64,000 nt of DNA. Origin: Excoecaria cochinchinensis. Its lineage: Eukaryota; Streptophyta; Magnoliopsida; Malpighiales; Euphorbiaceae. Made by a program: the position numbers and the translations under genes. The notes under the pieces were generated by a model. The model had not been told where the DNA came from. It did no database searches and saw nothing but the letters and a program-made list of their open reading frames with translations. This document shows positions 24,266 through 37,125 of this stretch, one piece after another; the stretch's first letter is position 1; every line of letters starts with the position of its first letter. The stretch is from positions 434,001 through 498,000 of the forward strand of contig CANTUQ010000078.1 in assembly GCA_947683425.1 (NCBI GenBank). The letters run 5' to 3'.

Positions 24266-24429
24266 ATTGTTATCGTCATCTTTGCTGGTGCTCGTCATGA
24301 ACCTCCTTTCCTACAAAAATGGGCAAAACAAATATGCAGGGCATAGGAAAGAGATGCGTACCTCTGGCAGTACGTACCTATTGGGGTCGATGTCAAACGG
24401 GTGTCCCCTAGAGAATGGTTTACAAAATA

Positions 24430-24560
24430 TGCCCTCCTGGATTGCACTGAGTCATTGTCTAGACTTCCAAAGTGAAGATATTATCCTCTTGATCGCACCG
24501 AGTCATTTTCTAGACTTCCAAAGTGCGGACACCATTCTCTTGATTGCACTGACTGTGATA
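24430..24560 (-). repeat. Short tandem duplication (~65 bp) in E 3' region
   Basis: CTAGACTTCCAAAGTG and GATTGCACTGA/GATCGCACCGA recur at about 65-bp spacing, two to three copies. No reading frame is shared by the copies. Confidence 0.6.
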
Positions 24561-24639
24561 TACCAGATGTCGATCCCTCTATCATCTCTAATCGGAGCCT
24601 CCTTCTTATTGAAAGAAAACCTGTATGCCCCTTAAGAGG

Positions 24640-24950
24640 GCTTTGTGCTCGCAGGGAGACTTTGAAAATTTATGCTCACTGAGAGGCTTAAATGCTCACT
24701 GAGAGACTTAAAAGCTCACTGAAAGGCTTTGATTTTGAGCTTCCTTAAAGGAAAATTATATCTAGGCCTCCTGAGAGAATATTAGATTTGAGCCTCCTCA
24801 AAGGAAAATTATATCTGGACCTCCTGAGAGAAAATTAGATTTGAGCTTCCAGAGAGAAAATTAGATCTGAGCCTCCTTAGAGGGAATTAGATTTGAGCCT
24901 CCAGAGAGGAAATTAGATCTGAGCCTCCTTAGAGGGAATTAGATTTCATG
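24640..24950 (-). repeat. ~26-bp minisatellite in E 3' region
   Basis: Repeats of GAGCCTCCTTAGAGGGAATT followed by AGATTT, alternating with a CCAGAGAGG variant, are clearest at 24840-24950 and more diverged at 24660-24840 (GCTCACTGAGAGGCTTAAA units). Related in style to the 24-bp array of D. Confidence 0.75.
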
Positions 24951-26443
24951 TTGGCCTGTGAGCGAATGGGTTTCAATGTCTTTGGTGTCTCTTAAAATGA
25001 TTTCTTTTGTTTTTTGCAAATTTTTGGGATTTTCACATTTTGAATGTATTTGAATTTTTATAGTATGTTGGATTTTCAAGGCCTTGAAAATATCTTCTTT
25101 TTTTTTTTGTTTTGTTTTTCTTTATTTTGTTTTTTTTTAAGAATTTGTGTTCTTTGTACATTTGAATTTGGATTTCTGTACACTTATTGTGTGGTGTGTG
25201 TGAGCATACGTCTTATGATAAAGGGACTTACCTGATTGCCACCAACTAAGGTATGTGTGGGCAGTCTAGCTCCTCGAAAGGTCTTTTTTTTTTTGTAAAT
25301 TTGTATGATCTTTGATTGCCCTCAGCATGGTGTGCCTGATTAGGCTTGTTCTTCTAAGTGTTCCCCCTCTGTACAGACTCATATGATTTTATGTCAAATA
25401 CCATGGCCGACAATGTTGAGCTGAGTCCATCTCTTGGATCATCTTTGCGCATAAGGTTTAATCGGACCTTTCCCTCAGAGCTATGTACATAACAATGTAT
25501 ACAAGATTGTGTGTGTGTATGGAATTATGTGTGTGAAATATATACACAAAGCTATATACGTACAACACATGCCAAGGATTAATGTACAAAAATTATGTAT
25601 ACTCAATTATACGTGTAAAGGATTAAATGCATGTGATACGTGCTCGTGATATGCATGCTAAACATGTGCAAAGAATTATGTGTAAATGGAATGTGCGTGA
25701 AGAATTATGTATGCAGGTTATATACAAAGTTCACGCATGTGCGAATGCATGTTGGGCATCATGAAAGGCTATAAACGTGTAAAGTTATGCAAAGATATAT
25801 GCAAAAGATTGTACATGAGAGATGCACGTGAGATGCAAAAATGGGTAGACCACATCCTAGGTGATTAAGGGATTCGCTGAGGGTACTGCTCATACTGTCT
25901 GATGCCCCCAATGATCAAGAAGAGTATCATCTTGGTTTAGGAACTCTGACCCATAAGCTTTTCAAAAAGAACCGTCCAGTGTGCATCATTGCCCCCCTAG
26001 TCAACGAGCATGCGCCTTTTGCTATGAACTGTACATCGTTTTGCCCCCATGACTCTGACTTGTGTCCTGCATTATGCACTTTTTGCCTGAAGGGAGGTTA
26101 TTCGAACCGCCTTATCGGTTCAAGTATTGGAAGTCATTTATTGAAGGTAGTGCGTCCCTTGTGGATTTTCACACTAGCTTTTCTTTGTGGGAAATGCATC
26201 CTTTTGGGGATTTTCACATAACCATGTGCCTAATTTTTGCCTAGAATTCATTTTATTTTTTTGTAGGACAGACTGCCTGTTTTCAGGTTTTCACCCTGCC
26301 TTTTGGCCTAACTTTTGCTTAGAGAGTTAGTTACGGTTTTCATCTCTAACGGCCCGTTGTTTTTTTTCCTCTATTTTTTTTGTGAAGCGTATGGTTGTAA
26401 GAAAAGTTGAAGCCACTATCAGAGCCCCCTTCTAGAGTGATCA
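24951..26443 (-). other. E 3' non-coding region
   Basis: No credible gene. Blocks such as TTGCCCCC..AACGAGCAT (about 25990) and GGACAGACTGCCTGTTTTCA (26266) recur in D at about 37490 and 37770, so this is conserved non-coding 3' sequence of the Tat family. Short ORFs here are not conserved between the copies. S begins at 26444. Confidence 0.55.
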
Positions 26444-29400
26444 TGTAGTGGCCCAAATACCGGCGTAGAAGTGTCAGTGTATAATTTCAGTATTACCATG
26501 ATGATCGCAGTGTCAAACAGTATAGTGAGTGATTTTGCCAGTGTTAAAGTTTAGTGTTAAGTGTGTCGGAAGTATAGCAATTCCGAGATGCGTAACCCCG
26601 GGATAGCTATACAGCGAACCCGGCTGTCCGTTTTCAGAAAAATTTTTATTTCGCGAAAATGATATGTGGGTTGTCTGGAGCCTATTGGTAAAATTTGAGT
26701 TAAAAACGGAGTCAAATAGGCTTCCGAAAGTAAATTTGAAGTTGGCCTCCGGTTCGGTTCAATTTGAACCGGGATTTGACCGAGGTTTGATTGAGGTGTT
26801 AAAAGTAGTTAGTGAACCCTAATGGATGTTGTGTATGTAGAACAAGGGTATGGGATTGTTTTCTGTGAATTTTGACAGCTTTAGAGTTGAATTTTACGCA
26901 GAACAAAAAGTTATTGAATCGGATTGGTTTAAGTGAACCGGGGCCCAAATGGACTCCGATTGAGCTAAAAATTTGCAGGGAGACTAATTTTAATGTTATG
27001 AGAATAATGAATTTGGTTAGAAGTGAAAATAAGGAGGGGAACATAAAGATGCTTTGAAAAAGTGCAATTGAACCGAAAAACTGAAATTTTGGTTTAAATC
27101 GGTCGGACCACCTTGGTTGGACTATATAAAGGAGGAATTGGCTTGATTTCTCTAGAGAAATCAGCAACCCAATCGCCTCTCTTCTTCCTCACCAAGTCGA
27201 ATTGTTCTTCTCACTTTCTTCCTCCATTTTCTTCACTTCTCAACCAATCTTTCCCCAAAATCCAACCTTATATACAAAGTTCGGCTCCTCTATAACCTAA
27301 TAGAAGTTATTGGAGTCCATTTGGAGCACTAAAAGTTAGAAAAATCTTGTGTGCAAAGTTTAGGGTAAGTTTTGAGGTATGAGATTTAAGGGCTTATAAT
27401 TAGGTTTATTGGTTCCTATGGGGGTTTTTAAGGTTGTAGAGTTTATTTTTGATGTTAGTTTGTAAAAAGAAAGTGTGGTTTTTATGATATGTGGATGTTT
27501 TAATTCGGCCATAGTCGGTGTGCAAGGAGAGGAAGGTGTTTCTCCATCCAAAGGAAAGGAAAAGGAAACTTAAAGTGGTATAGAGCAAGTGATTGAGGTT
27601 TGTAGTTACTAAATCTATCTTTTTCCTATGATTTATGTTGGATTTTAGGTTATGTTTAAGGGTATGTATGAGATAATGATGGATCTAATTAAAACTAACT
27701 TGATATTCATGATTAATGGACTTAATATAGTGTATAAATATGATTAGTTGAAATTAAAACACATTGGTATGAAAATCCTAGTGTTGGCCGAATGGTATAT
27801 TATGGAATTTATCAAGATTAATTGATGTTTATGACATATAATGTGTGTAACATGTTAAATGCATGATAGAGTGATTAAAGGAATTAAAAGAATATATAAT
27901 GAAATTGAAATGTTGTGGCCGAATGGTTAATAAGGGATTTAATTGAGATATAAGACAAACTATGGCATATAAAGGACATTTATGGTATGTTTAACATGTA
28001 AAGAGTATGATTGCGTGAATAAATGAAATTAAAGTGTAAGGTATGAAAAGTTGATCCCTTGGCCAAATGGTATTCATGAGGATTAAAGTGTGTATTTTGA
28101 TAACTAATGTAATGTGATGGCATAAAATGATTAAGTGATGATAAATGAGTGTGTTAGTAAAGTGGTAAGTGAAAATGATATGTATGCTGAATTATGATGA
28201 TGATATAATGTGATAATTATATAGGTATTGATGAAATATTGCCCTTAGTAGTGTATTGGTAGTGAAAACTAGTCCAGGATATAGATGGCTAGCCATAGGA
28301 TTTCACACCACGGTACAAGTCATGGCGACTCGATATTGATAGGCCAGTGACGGCTTATCACAGTGTACAGTGTATAACAGTGACCAGTGTAGTGCAGTGC
28401 GGTGAGAAATGGTCCTATTGGGATCATTTCATAGTGTAGTGGATCTGTGGGATCCACGTCCCGTATATCCGGTTAGTAGATTTTCTACTAGGTCCATACT
28501 AGGGGCATATTGGTAAATAAGTGATAAAAATGGTTAAAATAGTGATAATTGTGAAAATGAATGAAAACGGGACTAAAATGGATTAAATAGAAAGTTTAGG
28601 GGTAAAACGGTAATTTTATAAAAAGTTGGTAAAAAGTAAAAAAGTTTGGTAAAAAGTGTAAGTGTAAAGGTAAAATCGTAATTTTGGTAAAATATGAGGT
28701 TAAAATGGTAAATAAGTGAAAAAGTGATAAAATAAAGACCTAAATGTAATTTGGTGAAATTATAAGGTTAAAAGTGGAATATAAGTGGAAAAGGCTAAAA
28801 TAGTAATTAAAATAAATAAATAAGGATAAAAGTGTAAATTAAGAAATAAATAAGGGTAAAGGGTAATTATTGAATAATTGAGGGCAAAATGGTAATTAAG
28901 TGGAAAATGAGGACAAAAAGAGAATTAGTGTAAAAGTAGGGATATGGATGGTATTATGGCAAAAGTGAGGACATAAGTGTAATTAAAGTGATTTAATAAA
29001 TAATAATGTAATAAAAATGAGATTAATTAGTGAATTAGTATAAGAATATATCAATTGGCAAAGTAGTAATATAGTAAATTAATTAAGAATTTAGGTAAGA
29101 AATTTATGGATTGGTAACCACCACTGGATATTTTAATGCTCAGCATGTAGTTGTTTTGACTGCGTGTAGGTACATGTTAGGTTGGAGCAAAGCATACTTC
29201 AGTCACTTTGGAGCAAGCAGGAGGAAAGGATACAAGTTTATATTTTTGTAATAGTTATGGAATTTTAATGGCATGTATATACTTATATTATGGTAACTTG
29301 AGATTGGTATTGTATTAGATGTACGTAAATCTCTGTGTGGATGTTATGACTGCTTTGATGGATGTTTGGGTTTGTTTATGATTTGGATTGAATATTATTA

Positions 29401-29757
29401 TTGTTGTGCCCTTGCAGGGGCTGTGGGTTTTGAAAAGTGCAGGTTTGGGTAGTAAGAAAAACAAGTCATTATACTGTCGAAATTTATACCTAATGAATAG
29501 TAACATTAGACAGTTATAAGTCAATCAGTGACTAAGTGTTAAGTAAAGATTATTAAATGAAGTGTTAAGTAAAGAGAATTGTTAAGTGATGCTATTAAGG
29601 GAAATAAATTGTAAAGTGAATATAATAACAAGTGTAGATAAAAAAAATAATAATTAGCCACACTCTGAAACCAATGTAGGTCTACCAGAATACAATCATG
29701 GTAATTGTATAGTTTAGCTAAGTCGGCAGTGTACGTATAGGGTATAAGGGTGTTACA
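26444..29757 (+). mobile_element. Solo LTR S (3.3 kb)
   Basis: Begins TGTAGTGGCCC and ends GGGTGTTACA, flanked by the perfect 5-bp duplication GATCA (26439-26443 and 29758-29762). No internal region is present, so it is a solo LTR from LTR-LTR recombination. It has a TATA box at 27123-27130 (TATATAAA). Near the end a CTCAG / GCATG..CGTGT hairpin pair is followed by AGGT (about 29138-29172), parallel to P and T. Same family as F; related to T. CAGTGT-rich stretches occur near 26465-26570 and 28350-28400. Confidence 0.9.
27123..27130 (+). promoter_or_regulatory. TATA box of solo LTR S
   Basis: TATATAAA followed by a pyrimidine-rich leader, at the same relative position as the TATA boxes of F (5646), G (21091) and T (60675). 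It supports plus orientation. Confidence 0.6.
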
Positions 29758-30639
29758 GATCAGCAGTTATTCATTGAGGCACTTCCTTTCAAGACAGCGG
29801 TTGTATTCCTTTGCCCCTCTTGACGAAGGTGTTGCTAGATTGGGCGAGGTAGCGGTTGAGGACATCAGCTTCATGTGCTCCTGGTTGTCCCTTTCTACTA
29901 TGACTCTAGATGGTTCTTCGGGATGCGTACCCCTACACGGATTTCATAAGGCCACTTTCTATATTACCTCCCGCTGTGTTAGACAGTTCAGAGGGATTCA
30001 AGATGTTGTGATGCATCCTCTATCGTCCTTTATCTTTGGCTTTTACCTCCAGATACCATAGCCTCTAAGGCACAGCTGTCTGTGAAGACTGTTATACCAC
30101 CTATTGGGGATTGTTCCTCTAGTTCCACTAGTGCATATGAGACATGGGTGATTAGTCCTACAGTTGATAATAGGACCCATCGACTTAGGCATCTGACTGA
30201 CGAGAGCAGTGGTAGAGCATAGCTTATTAGATTTCATATATCCAATAATGAACAATGTTTTTCTTTTTATAAAAGAAGTAGAAAATAATGAACACGTGAG
30301 TTGAATTGCCTTTGTTTTATGTATTTGCAAAATTATGTACATTTCAGCATGATTTCTCCATACATTATCATCGTTTAACATTAACTCAAAGTGCAAATCT
30401 ACACCTTATCTCAAAATGGATCTTAAACGCATCTAACCCCTCTTTCCTATCAGCCCTCTCGGGTTTTCTTGATTGGACATTTTTTCTCAAGCCTCTAATT
30501 TTAGCCCAGGGTGCCTTTTTTTGATTTTTTACTCTGACGAGGCGCCCATTTTTAGCAAGGCTGCCTTTTTTTAGTTTTCGACCCTCGGGGCTTCTATTCT
30601 CTTATTTTGATCTTTTAGTCTTTAGCCATGGAACCTCTT
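29758..30639 (-). other. E 3' non-coding region, continued
   Basis: Resumes after S. Segments near 30180-30240 and 30420-30470 match D near 38000-38280 (CAGCCCTCTCGGG / TAGCCCTCTCGAA). Open frames exist on both strands at 29750-30396 but show no motif I recognise and are not kept in D. Treated as non-coding. Confidence 0.5.
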
Positions 30640-30941
30640 GAGTCTGTCAATGTTGACCGGTTCTTTGAACTCGTTACCATCATTGTCTGTCAAAAACGCT
30701 GCTCCTTTGGATAATAATCTCTTAAGAATAAAAGGACCTTCCTATGTTGGCTTGAATTTACTCCGTATGTTCGGAATACCTAGTCACATCTGCTTGAAGA
30801 CTAAATCTCCCTCTTTCAGCAGTTGCCTTCTGACTTTCTTCTCGAATGACCTACCAAGCCTTTTCTGATAGACTTGTTTGTGATAGTAAGTTCGTAGCCT
30901 GTTCTCATCTAACATATTCAGCTGCTGCAAACATTGCTGCG
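30640..30941 (-). pseudogene. Integrase C-terminal part of E
   Basis: On the minus strand, from 30941 leftward: TQQCLQQLNMLDENRLR, FEKKVRRQLLKEGDLVFKQM, FKPTWEGPFILKRLLSKGA and DNDGNEFKEPVNIDRLKRF. This is the integrase C-terminal domain that closes pol in Tat elements. The preceding residues lie across insertion A at 42706-42992. Confidence 0.85.
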
Positions 30942-31125
30942 TGATAACTTCAATTTAGTACTTAGTTTTGTTATTCTTTTCGTGTGATTTTTGGGTTTTT
31001 ATTTGTGTTTATTGTTTTATTGTGGTTACTTTTAGTTAACTTTGTCAAATTTAGTTGATTTAGGTTTTCATTAACTTTAGATAGCATTTTGACAAAGTTT
31101 TATTTTGGAATGCAGGATTTACAGG

Positions 31126-31524
31126 TACCTCACGGTCATAACCTTTTTGTTGTGACCGTGAAATACATTTTTTCTCAAGACAAAATTGTGGTCTCATGTA
31201 CCTCACAGTCACAACCATTTCATTGTGACCGTGATATAGAATCTTTACACTGCAGAATGGAAAGAAGAGGTACCTCATGGTGGCAACTGTTCTTATTGTC
31301 ACCGTGACATAAAATTTGTCAAGGCAGAACTAAAAGCTGAAGTACCTCACAGTGGCAAATACTTTGTTGTCACCATGATATAAGGGTCAAGATGGCAGAA
31401 TTGAATCTTTAAGTAACTCACGGTGACAACCATTTTAGTTGTCACTGTGACATAGAGCTATCCAAGGCAGAAGCTAAAGTCCAGTATCTCATGGTGGCAA
31501 CAAATTTCATTGTCATAGTGACCC
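31126..31524 (+). repeat. ~72-bp tandem hairpin array in LTR A (units 1-6)
   Basis: Unit starts at 31126, 31199, 31271, 31343, 31414 and 31485 (TACCTCACGG-type). Each unit contains an inverted pair of the type CACGGTCACAA ... TTGTGACCGTG with a short loop. Two more units follow the D insertion at about 41415 and 41459. Arms vary together in several units (for example CACAGTGGC with GTCACCATG). The array lies just upstream of the TATA-like box. Confidence 0.85.
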
Positions 31525-34500
31525 TATGGCGCGCGGGCCCGAATCTCGGCCCACTTTAAGGGTCCGAGAAGGGTTAGCGTCTAGATTTTGGGTAACATAA
31601 GACATTTTGGAATCCCCTACCCAATAGAACATTAGGAGGTTCATCTAATCCCATGAAACCTTTAAGCACCTTTGAGGTATTTTGGAGTCGCCACCCAATT
31701 TATAAGAAATTAGAAAAGGTCATCTAACCTCGGGGGTCTTACACCAGAGAAGGTGTTCAGAACTTCACTCTTATTAATGCCTTAAGTTAAGTTTATAAAT
31801 TAGTTTTTAAGAAATCAAAATTCCATCTCTCATCTTTCGCGACCATGCAATAAATTTAAAGCGCATTTCAAACATTTCAGAAAACAATAAAGAAAGCAGA
31901 AAATAAAGCAATAAATAAATTACAAGTGAAATATGGGACAGAACAATCCCCTAAAATAAAGAAAGCGTAAATAAATAAAAGAATAAACTTGCCCCAAAAT
32001 TAATTACAAGGGCCCAAAATGAAAAATTAAATAAATACATAACAAAAGAATAAATAAAATATATCATACATAAATCAGGACATTTATTAGATTTCAGGAA
32101 CATTGGTTCCTCATATTAACTTAAAAAAATGGAGAACTATTTTTGGGCATTGATTGAGAAAATCGGGATGAGTGATTCCATTTTATGAAAATTAATTATC
32201 CTTTTGAAATTGATATTTTATTAGACAAAATTAGGACATTGGTCCATTTTGTTAGAAAAAAACCCAATTTATAAATAAAAATATTTTTAGTATTTTTATT
32301 AAACGTGCATAAAAATAAACAATTTTACATAAAATACACAAATGCGACAAATAAATCAAAATAAAGGAAAATGCAAAATTTAAATATGCGAACCAAAATG
32401 AGACTACTAATTCCTCGATCCTCCATCTTCGTCCATGGATAATGCTCAAATAAAAAGACAAGTATTGTAGCCAAAAAGAAAAAATTAAGGTTAGTAATTA
32501 AATCAAATCGAATAAAATAGATAAAATAAAATGAATCAATCAAATTAAATGAAATACATAAAATAAAATAATGAACCAAATTAAATTAAATGAATCCAAC
32601 TAACAAATATATTAATTAAGCTAATCAAGTAAATAAATCAAATAAATAAAAAGGATAAAAACATATAAAGGTGAGAATGAATGGAATAATGTGTGTGTGT
32701 GGACAAAATAAATTGGCCCCACATGGATAATGCATGAGAATTAAAGGCGGAATGAAAAAAAAAATGGCCACTATTCACGTGGCCATCATGCAAAGGAAAG
32801 GAAAAAAGCAATTTGATTAAATTAGCAAAATAGCATGATGGTGTTAGTGGTTATGCCCTAGGCCAAGCATTTGGACCTTGATGTAATCATTATATTTTCA
32901 TTTACATATGATGGTTTTCTTCATATTAATATTATTGGCATGTTACATTATTGTAATGTTTATGAAAAACAAGTTATTCATGTTGTCCCTAGTCATTTAT
33001 CACTAAAGGGTATAAAGATAAATTAAGACTAGTATAGATTTGCATTAATAATCATAGGATGATTATATATGATGATATAAATCGAATCTATAGGTATTTG
33101 TTAGAGAACAAAGTACTGGATAGACCCACTGTAAGATCACTACATGGGATAGTGTCATAAGTGATCTTATAATAGATATGTTATTGAATACTTTGACCTG
33201 AGGTTATCACGGTTTCCTACATAAGAAACATTATGTTTTGACATAATCAAACGTTATCTTTAATCGGATAATTATAAAGTTTATGATCGGACATAATGAG
33301 AATTATGCAGAGGAAAGTGAATAATCAAGAGGGAATTTGTCCCTCTCTTATGAGAGAGATATCTGTTGGGCCCCTCGATAAGTAGGATTGTAAAAATGCA
33401 TGGCCGTGCTAGAATGGACTGATAGTGTGATCAATGTCATTTGAATTTATCAGTCTACTTAGTGATCGGGAAATTATATGTTTGAACAATTTAAGTTTGA
33501 CATGGACCATAACTTATGTTCAAATAAGATATCGTGTGACAAAAGGATAATGGCATGTTCTATTGTCAGGTTAAAATCGGACTAACGATATTTATATTAT
33601 TTGGGTAGTCATAATGTCTTGCTAGAGACCAATTATAACTTGTGGGCTTATTATGAGATTAGGCCCACTGCCAACTTAATATAAACCTATTGGGTCACAC
33701 ACCAAGACCAAAATGAACAAAATGAATTTTAATTAGGGTATTTCAAAATTATAATGTGAATTTAATTTAATTTAATTTCGAAATCATATATATATATATA
33801 TAATACACACACATATAAATAAATCTCATATTTTGAATATGAGATAATAATATGTATTAATATAATATTTCTTATTATTTCGAATATGAAATAAATAAAT
33901 AAATATATATATATATATAGAAATATCTCTTAATTTTGAATAAGAGATAATATCCTTATTTATCTCTTAATGGTTTAAAATATATACAGATATATAATTG
34001 GATATAGGTTAATAAGTGATTAACCCTAATCATGTTTTTCCTAGAGAGAAAAGAATAGAGAGTGGCTGATTTTCTTAAGAGAGAAAAACCTAGCCGCCAT
34101 ATTTTCTTTGAGAAAGAAAGAACATAAAATCCAGTCGCAACGTAAGGGAGCTAGCACCCCTGTAAATTTTATTCGTCGGTTCGTGCGTGTGGATACCGAT
34201 AGAGGGTGTTCGTAATGGAGGCAGCGCCTGTAGTCCGAGATAAGGAGTTAATCATGATTTCCTGCATTTGAAAAAAGGTCGGTAAATCTTAATCTCTTCC
34301 TTTTAAATCAATCGAAAATACATGGATCCTGCTTTGGGTTTCGATTTATTCTACTGTGCTAATTTGAATTATTGCGATAACCAATGCAAATTTGATTTGA
34401 TTAAATTAACTATTTACATGTTATCACAATTAACATAAATATTTAAATGGCAAAAAAGAAAATCAATCAAAGCAAAATAAATTAATCAATTACATGTTAA

Positions 34501-35171
34501 AAATAATAAAATCAAGAGAGCAATATTTACATGAACAAAAATAATTAAATAAGAGAATAAGATGAAAATAATTAGTTTGGAGCCTAGAAAATTTACCCTC
34601 AGATTTAAATTTGATGCATGGAATATGATAATTGATTTCCTTGAAAAATTTCACTAAAAAAATGATTTTAAAGTTAAATTAATTCCTTTTGTTTATGGAG
34701 AACACAAAGAAATTAATTTGGATGCTTAAAGCTTGAAAATTGATTTTTCAATCTTAATTGATCCTTGTTAATTGAAAAAATTCAATATGAAATTAAAGAA
34801 GAAAAATTCAAAAAGAAGAAGAAATTCTCTCAAAAAAAGGAATGAAAAAAATAATGGAGGCTCCTCACTAGGTTTTTTCATCTCAAGCTATTTATATCAT
34901 TCAAAATAAAAGCCCTAATTCTTTTAGGAAAAGGAAATTAATTTTAATCCAATTTCTCTATTTTTTCATGATAGAAACAGGTTTTATTTTTAATTATCTC
35001 AAAAAAAAAATGATTTAGAGTCCAAATTGGACTTAAAATATAATTTTTTTTTTTTCTGAAAAGCAAATTTTCACATGGAAATCATCGCTTCCAATATTTT
35101 TGCCAGTGAACAGGCATCTAATCATCATTAGGTAACCCTGGTCTGGGCTATCTCGGAACCCGGTGTTTACA
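31525..35171 (-). repeat. 3' LTR of D, with insertion X
   Basis: Aligns with D's 5' LTR (39470-41390) from about 31996 on, and more distantly with E's LTRs (GTCGCCACCCAAT, AGGCATCTAATCATC blocks). It is interrupted by X at about 32842-34383. It lacks the GC-rich island found at 41020-41190 in the other LTR. Confidence 0.85.
32842..34383 (+). mobile_element. Insertion X: unclassified 1.5-kb repeat, possibly a solo LTR
   Basis: Absent from D's other LTR, where the flanks meet near 40325-40345. It begins TGTTAGTGGTTATG and ends GCGATAACCA, so it has TG..CA ends, and the end read in reverse (TGGTTATCGC) resembles the start. No clear target-site duplication, because the paired LTR differs by about 11 bp at the junction. 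Interior is AT-rich, with a TA microsatellite near 33788 and a leader-like block (CGGTTCGTGCGTGTGGATAC) near 34178. No ORF of note. Confidence 0.55.
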
Positions 35172-36400
35172 GTTGCCCCTAGTTTTGGGGAAACTAGTGC
35201 ATGGATACCTAGGTGAGCCAAAACTCAGAGAAAGAAGGAAAGAGACACGTACCTGAGGCTGCTGTCTTTTCGATCTGAATGAAATCATCGGGATAGTTAC
35301 CGTCAATTTGTCGACGTGTTAACCTCGTTGCTACGGTGTCTTGCCTTTTATGCAGTTGTGGTCCGTAATCGACCTTGATACGGTGTCTAACCTCCGTAGT
35401 TTCGGCATCTAACCTATGCGGTGTCTAGCCTCAACTTTTTCGGTATCTAACCTGCTGATGCAGTGTCTAACCTCCTCCGTTGCGGCATCTAACCAAGTGG
35501 TGTATAGCCCCAGCCGTGTAGGTATCTAACCTGTTGATGGGGTGTCTAACCTCCTCCGTTGCGGCATCTAAGCAAGCGGTGTATAGCCCCATCAGTGTAG
35601 GTATATAACCTATTTCCTGAATAAAACAAACAATGTTTAATCAACTCATTATGATAATCATTTTGATCATTTATCTTTCGCGAAGGTTCAATTGTTATTA
35701 TTTACTATTATCTCATTTTACCAATTTATCATTTATGATTTGTCATATCGTGTATATTATTTTCATCTTTGCTACGTCAAAAGTGTGCTAAATGAATAAA
35801 GAAATAAAAGATCATTTGTATACAGAACGTATCCGTTTGAAAAACAAATGAAGCTAAAGATCATGATAGATAATCTCCCTGAATATCAGCTACAGATAAT
35901 CGGTGGGCTCCTCAGGATCACTCTTGCTTGGATAGCGCACCATTGGTGTGTCTAGTCCTGTACGCCTCTTAGGAGGGCTTTGTGCTTGCAGGGAGGCTTA
36001 GGATGCCTCTTTATGTGCTCACATGATTTTCAGCTTGTGTGGGCTTCATCTTAACTTCATCTTATCGAAACTGCCCTTTGATTCAGCCCTTCGGTTGATT
36101 GTTTGGATTGGTGTTTAGGCTGATGTCGCCATTCAGCCTGCATTGGATTTCTTTTACTGCAAAATTGGAAAGCCAAATATGCAGAAAAAATAATGAGCAT
36201 GTAAGTGAAATGCATGAGTCATGCAAAAATGCAGGACCAAAATACATCCAAGTTATTTTAGAGACGATAACCGAACTGGTATCAATTCATGGTAGGATCG
36301 ATGCCCTTTGAAGGACGGTTGGTTCTTTCCTAAAGAATAGTTGTCCCTCAGAGAATTGTTGCTAATTTGTTGATTAGTTCTCTTAAGAGATCCTTGGTTT
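35172..36400 (-). other. D 3' region, left part
   Basis: Follows the PPT-like block after the LTR. Contains two to three ~95-bp repeats with GTGTCTAACCTCCTCCGTTG and GTGTATAGCCCC (35340-35610), analogous in position to the 119-bp array of E. No gene seen. Confidence 0.6.
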
Positions 36401-36403
36401 TTT

Positions 36404-37125
36404 TGCCTCTTAAGAGGACTAGGAGGATTGCCTCTCAATAGGACTTAGGGAAATTGCCTCTTAAGAGGAATTAGAAATTACCTCGTAAGAGGACTTGGAG
36501 ATTGCCTCTTAAGAGGACTTGGAAATTGCCTCTTAAGAGGACTTGGAGATTGTGTTTTAAGAGTACTTAGAGATTGTCTCTTAAGAGGACTTAGAGATTG
36601 CCTCTTAATATGACTTAGACATTGCCTCTTAAGAGGACTTAAAGGTTGCCTCTTAAGAGGACTTGGAAATTGCCTCTTAAGAGTACTTAGAGATTGTCTC
36701 TTAAGAGGACCTAGAGATTGACTCTTAAGAGGACTTAGAGATTGCCTCTTAAGAGGATTTGGAAATTGCCTCTTAAGAGTACTTAGAGATTGCCTCTTAA
36801 GAAGACTTAGAGATTGCCTCTTAAGATGACTTAGAGATTGCCTCTTAAGAGGACTTTAGAGATTGCCTCTTAAGAGGACTTGGAAAATGCCTCTTAAGAG
36901 GACTAGGAAGTTGCCTCTTAAGAGGACTTAGAGATTGCCTCTTAAGAGGACTTGGAAATTGCCTCTTAAGAGGACTTAGAGATTGCCTCTTAAGAGGACT
37001 TAGAAATTGCCTCTTAAGAGGACTTAGAGTTTGCCTCTTAAGAGGACTTGGAAATTGCCTCTTAAGAGGACTTGGAAATTGCCTCTTAAGAGGACTTGGA
37101 AGTTGCCTCCTAAGAGGACCTGGAG
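36404..37125 (-). repeat. 24-bp minisatellite with palindromic core
   Basis: About 30 tandem copies of GCCTCTTAAGAGGACTTGG(A)..TT. Lines 36961 and 37081 start at the same unit position 120 bp apart, five units of 24 bp. The core CCTCTTAAGAGG is a perfect 12-bp palindrome in most copies. It lies in D's 3' region; E has a related but different ~26-bp array at the equivalent place. Confidence 0.92.

Noticed and set aside
29750..30396. Possible extra gene (about 103 and 117 codons) after solo LTR S
   Set aside because: No recognised domain, the first frame starts inside S, and D's homologous region does not keep either frame.
36404..37125. Regular 24-bp repeats resembling a CRISPR array
   Set aside because: Units are contiguous with no unique spacers, in a plant retrotransposon 3' region; it is a minisatellite.
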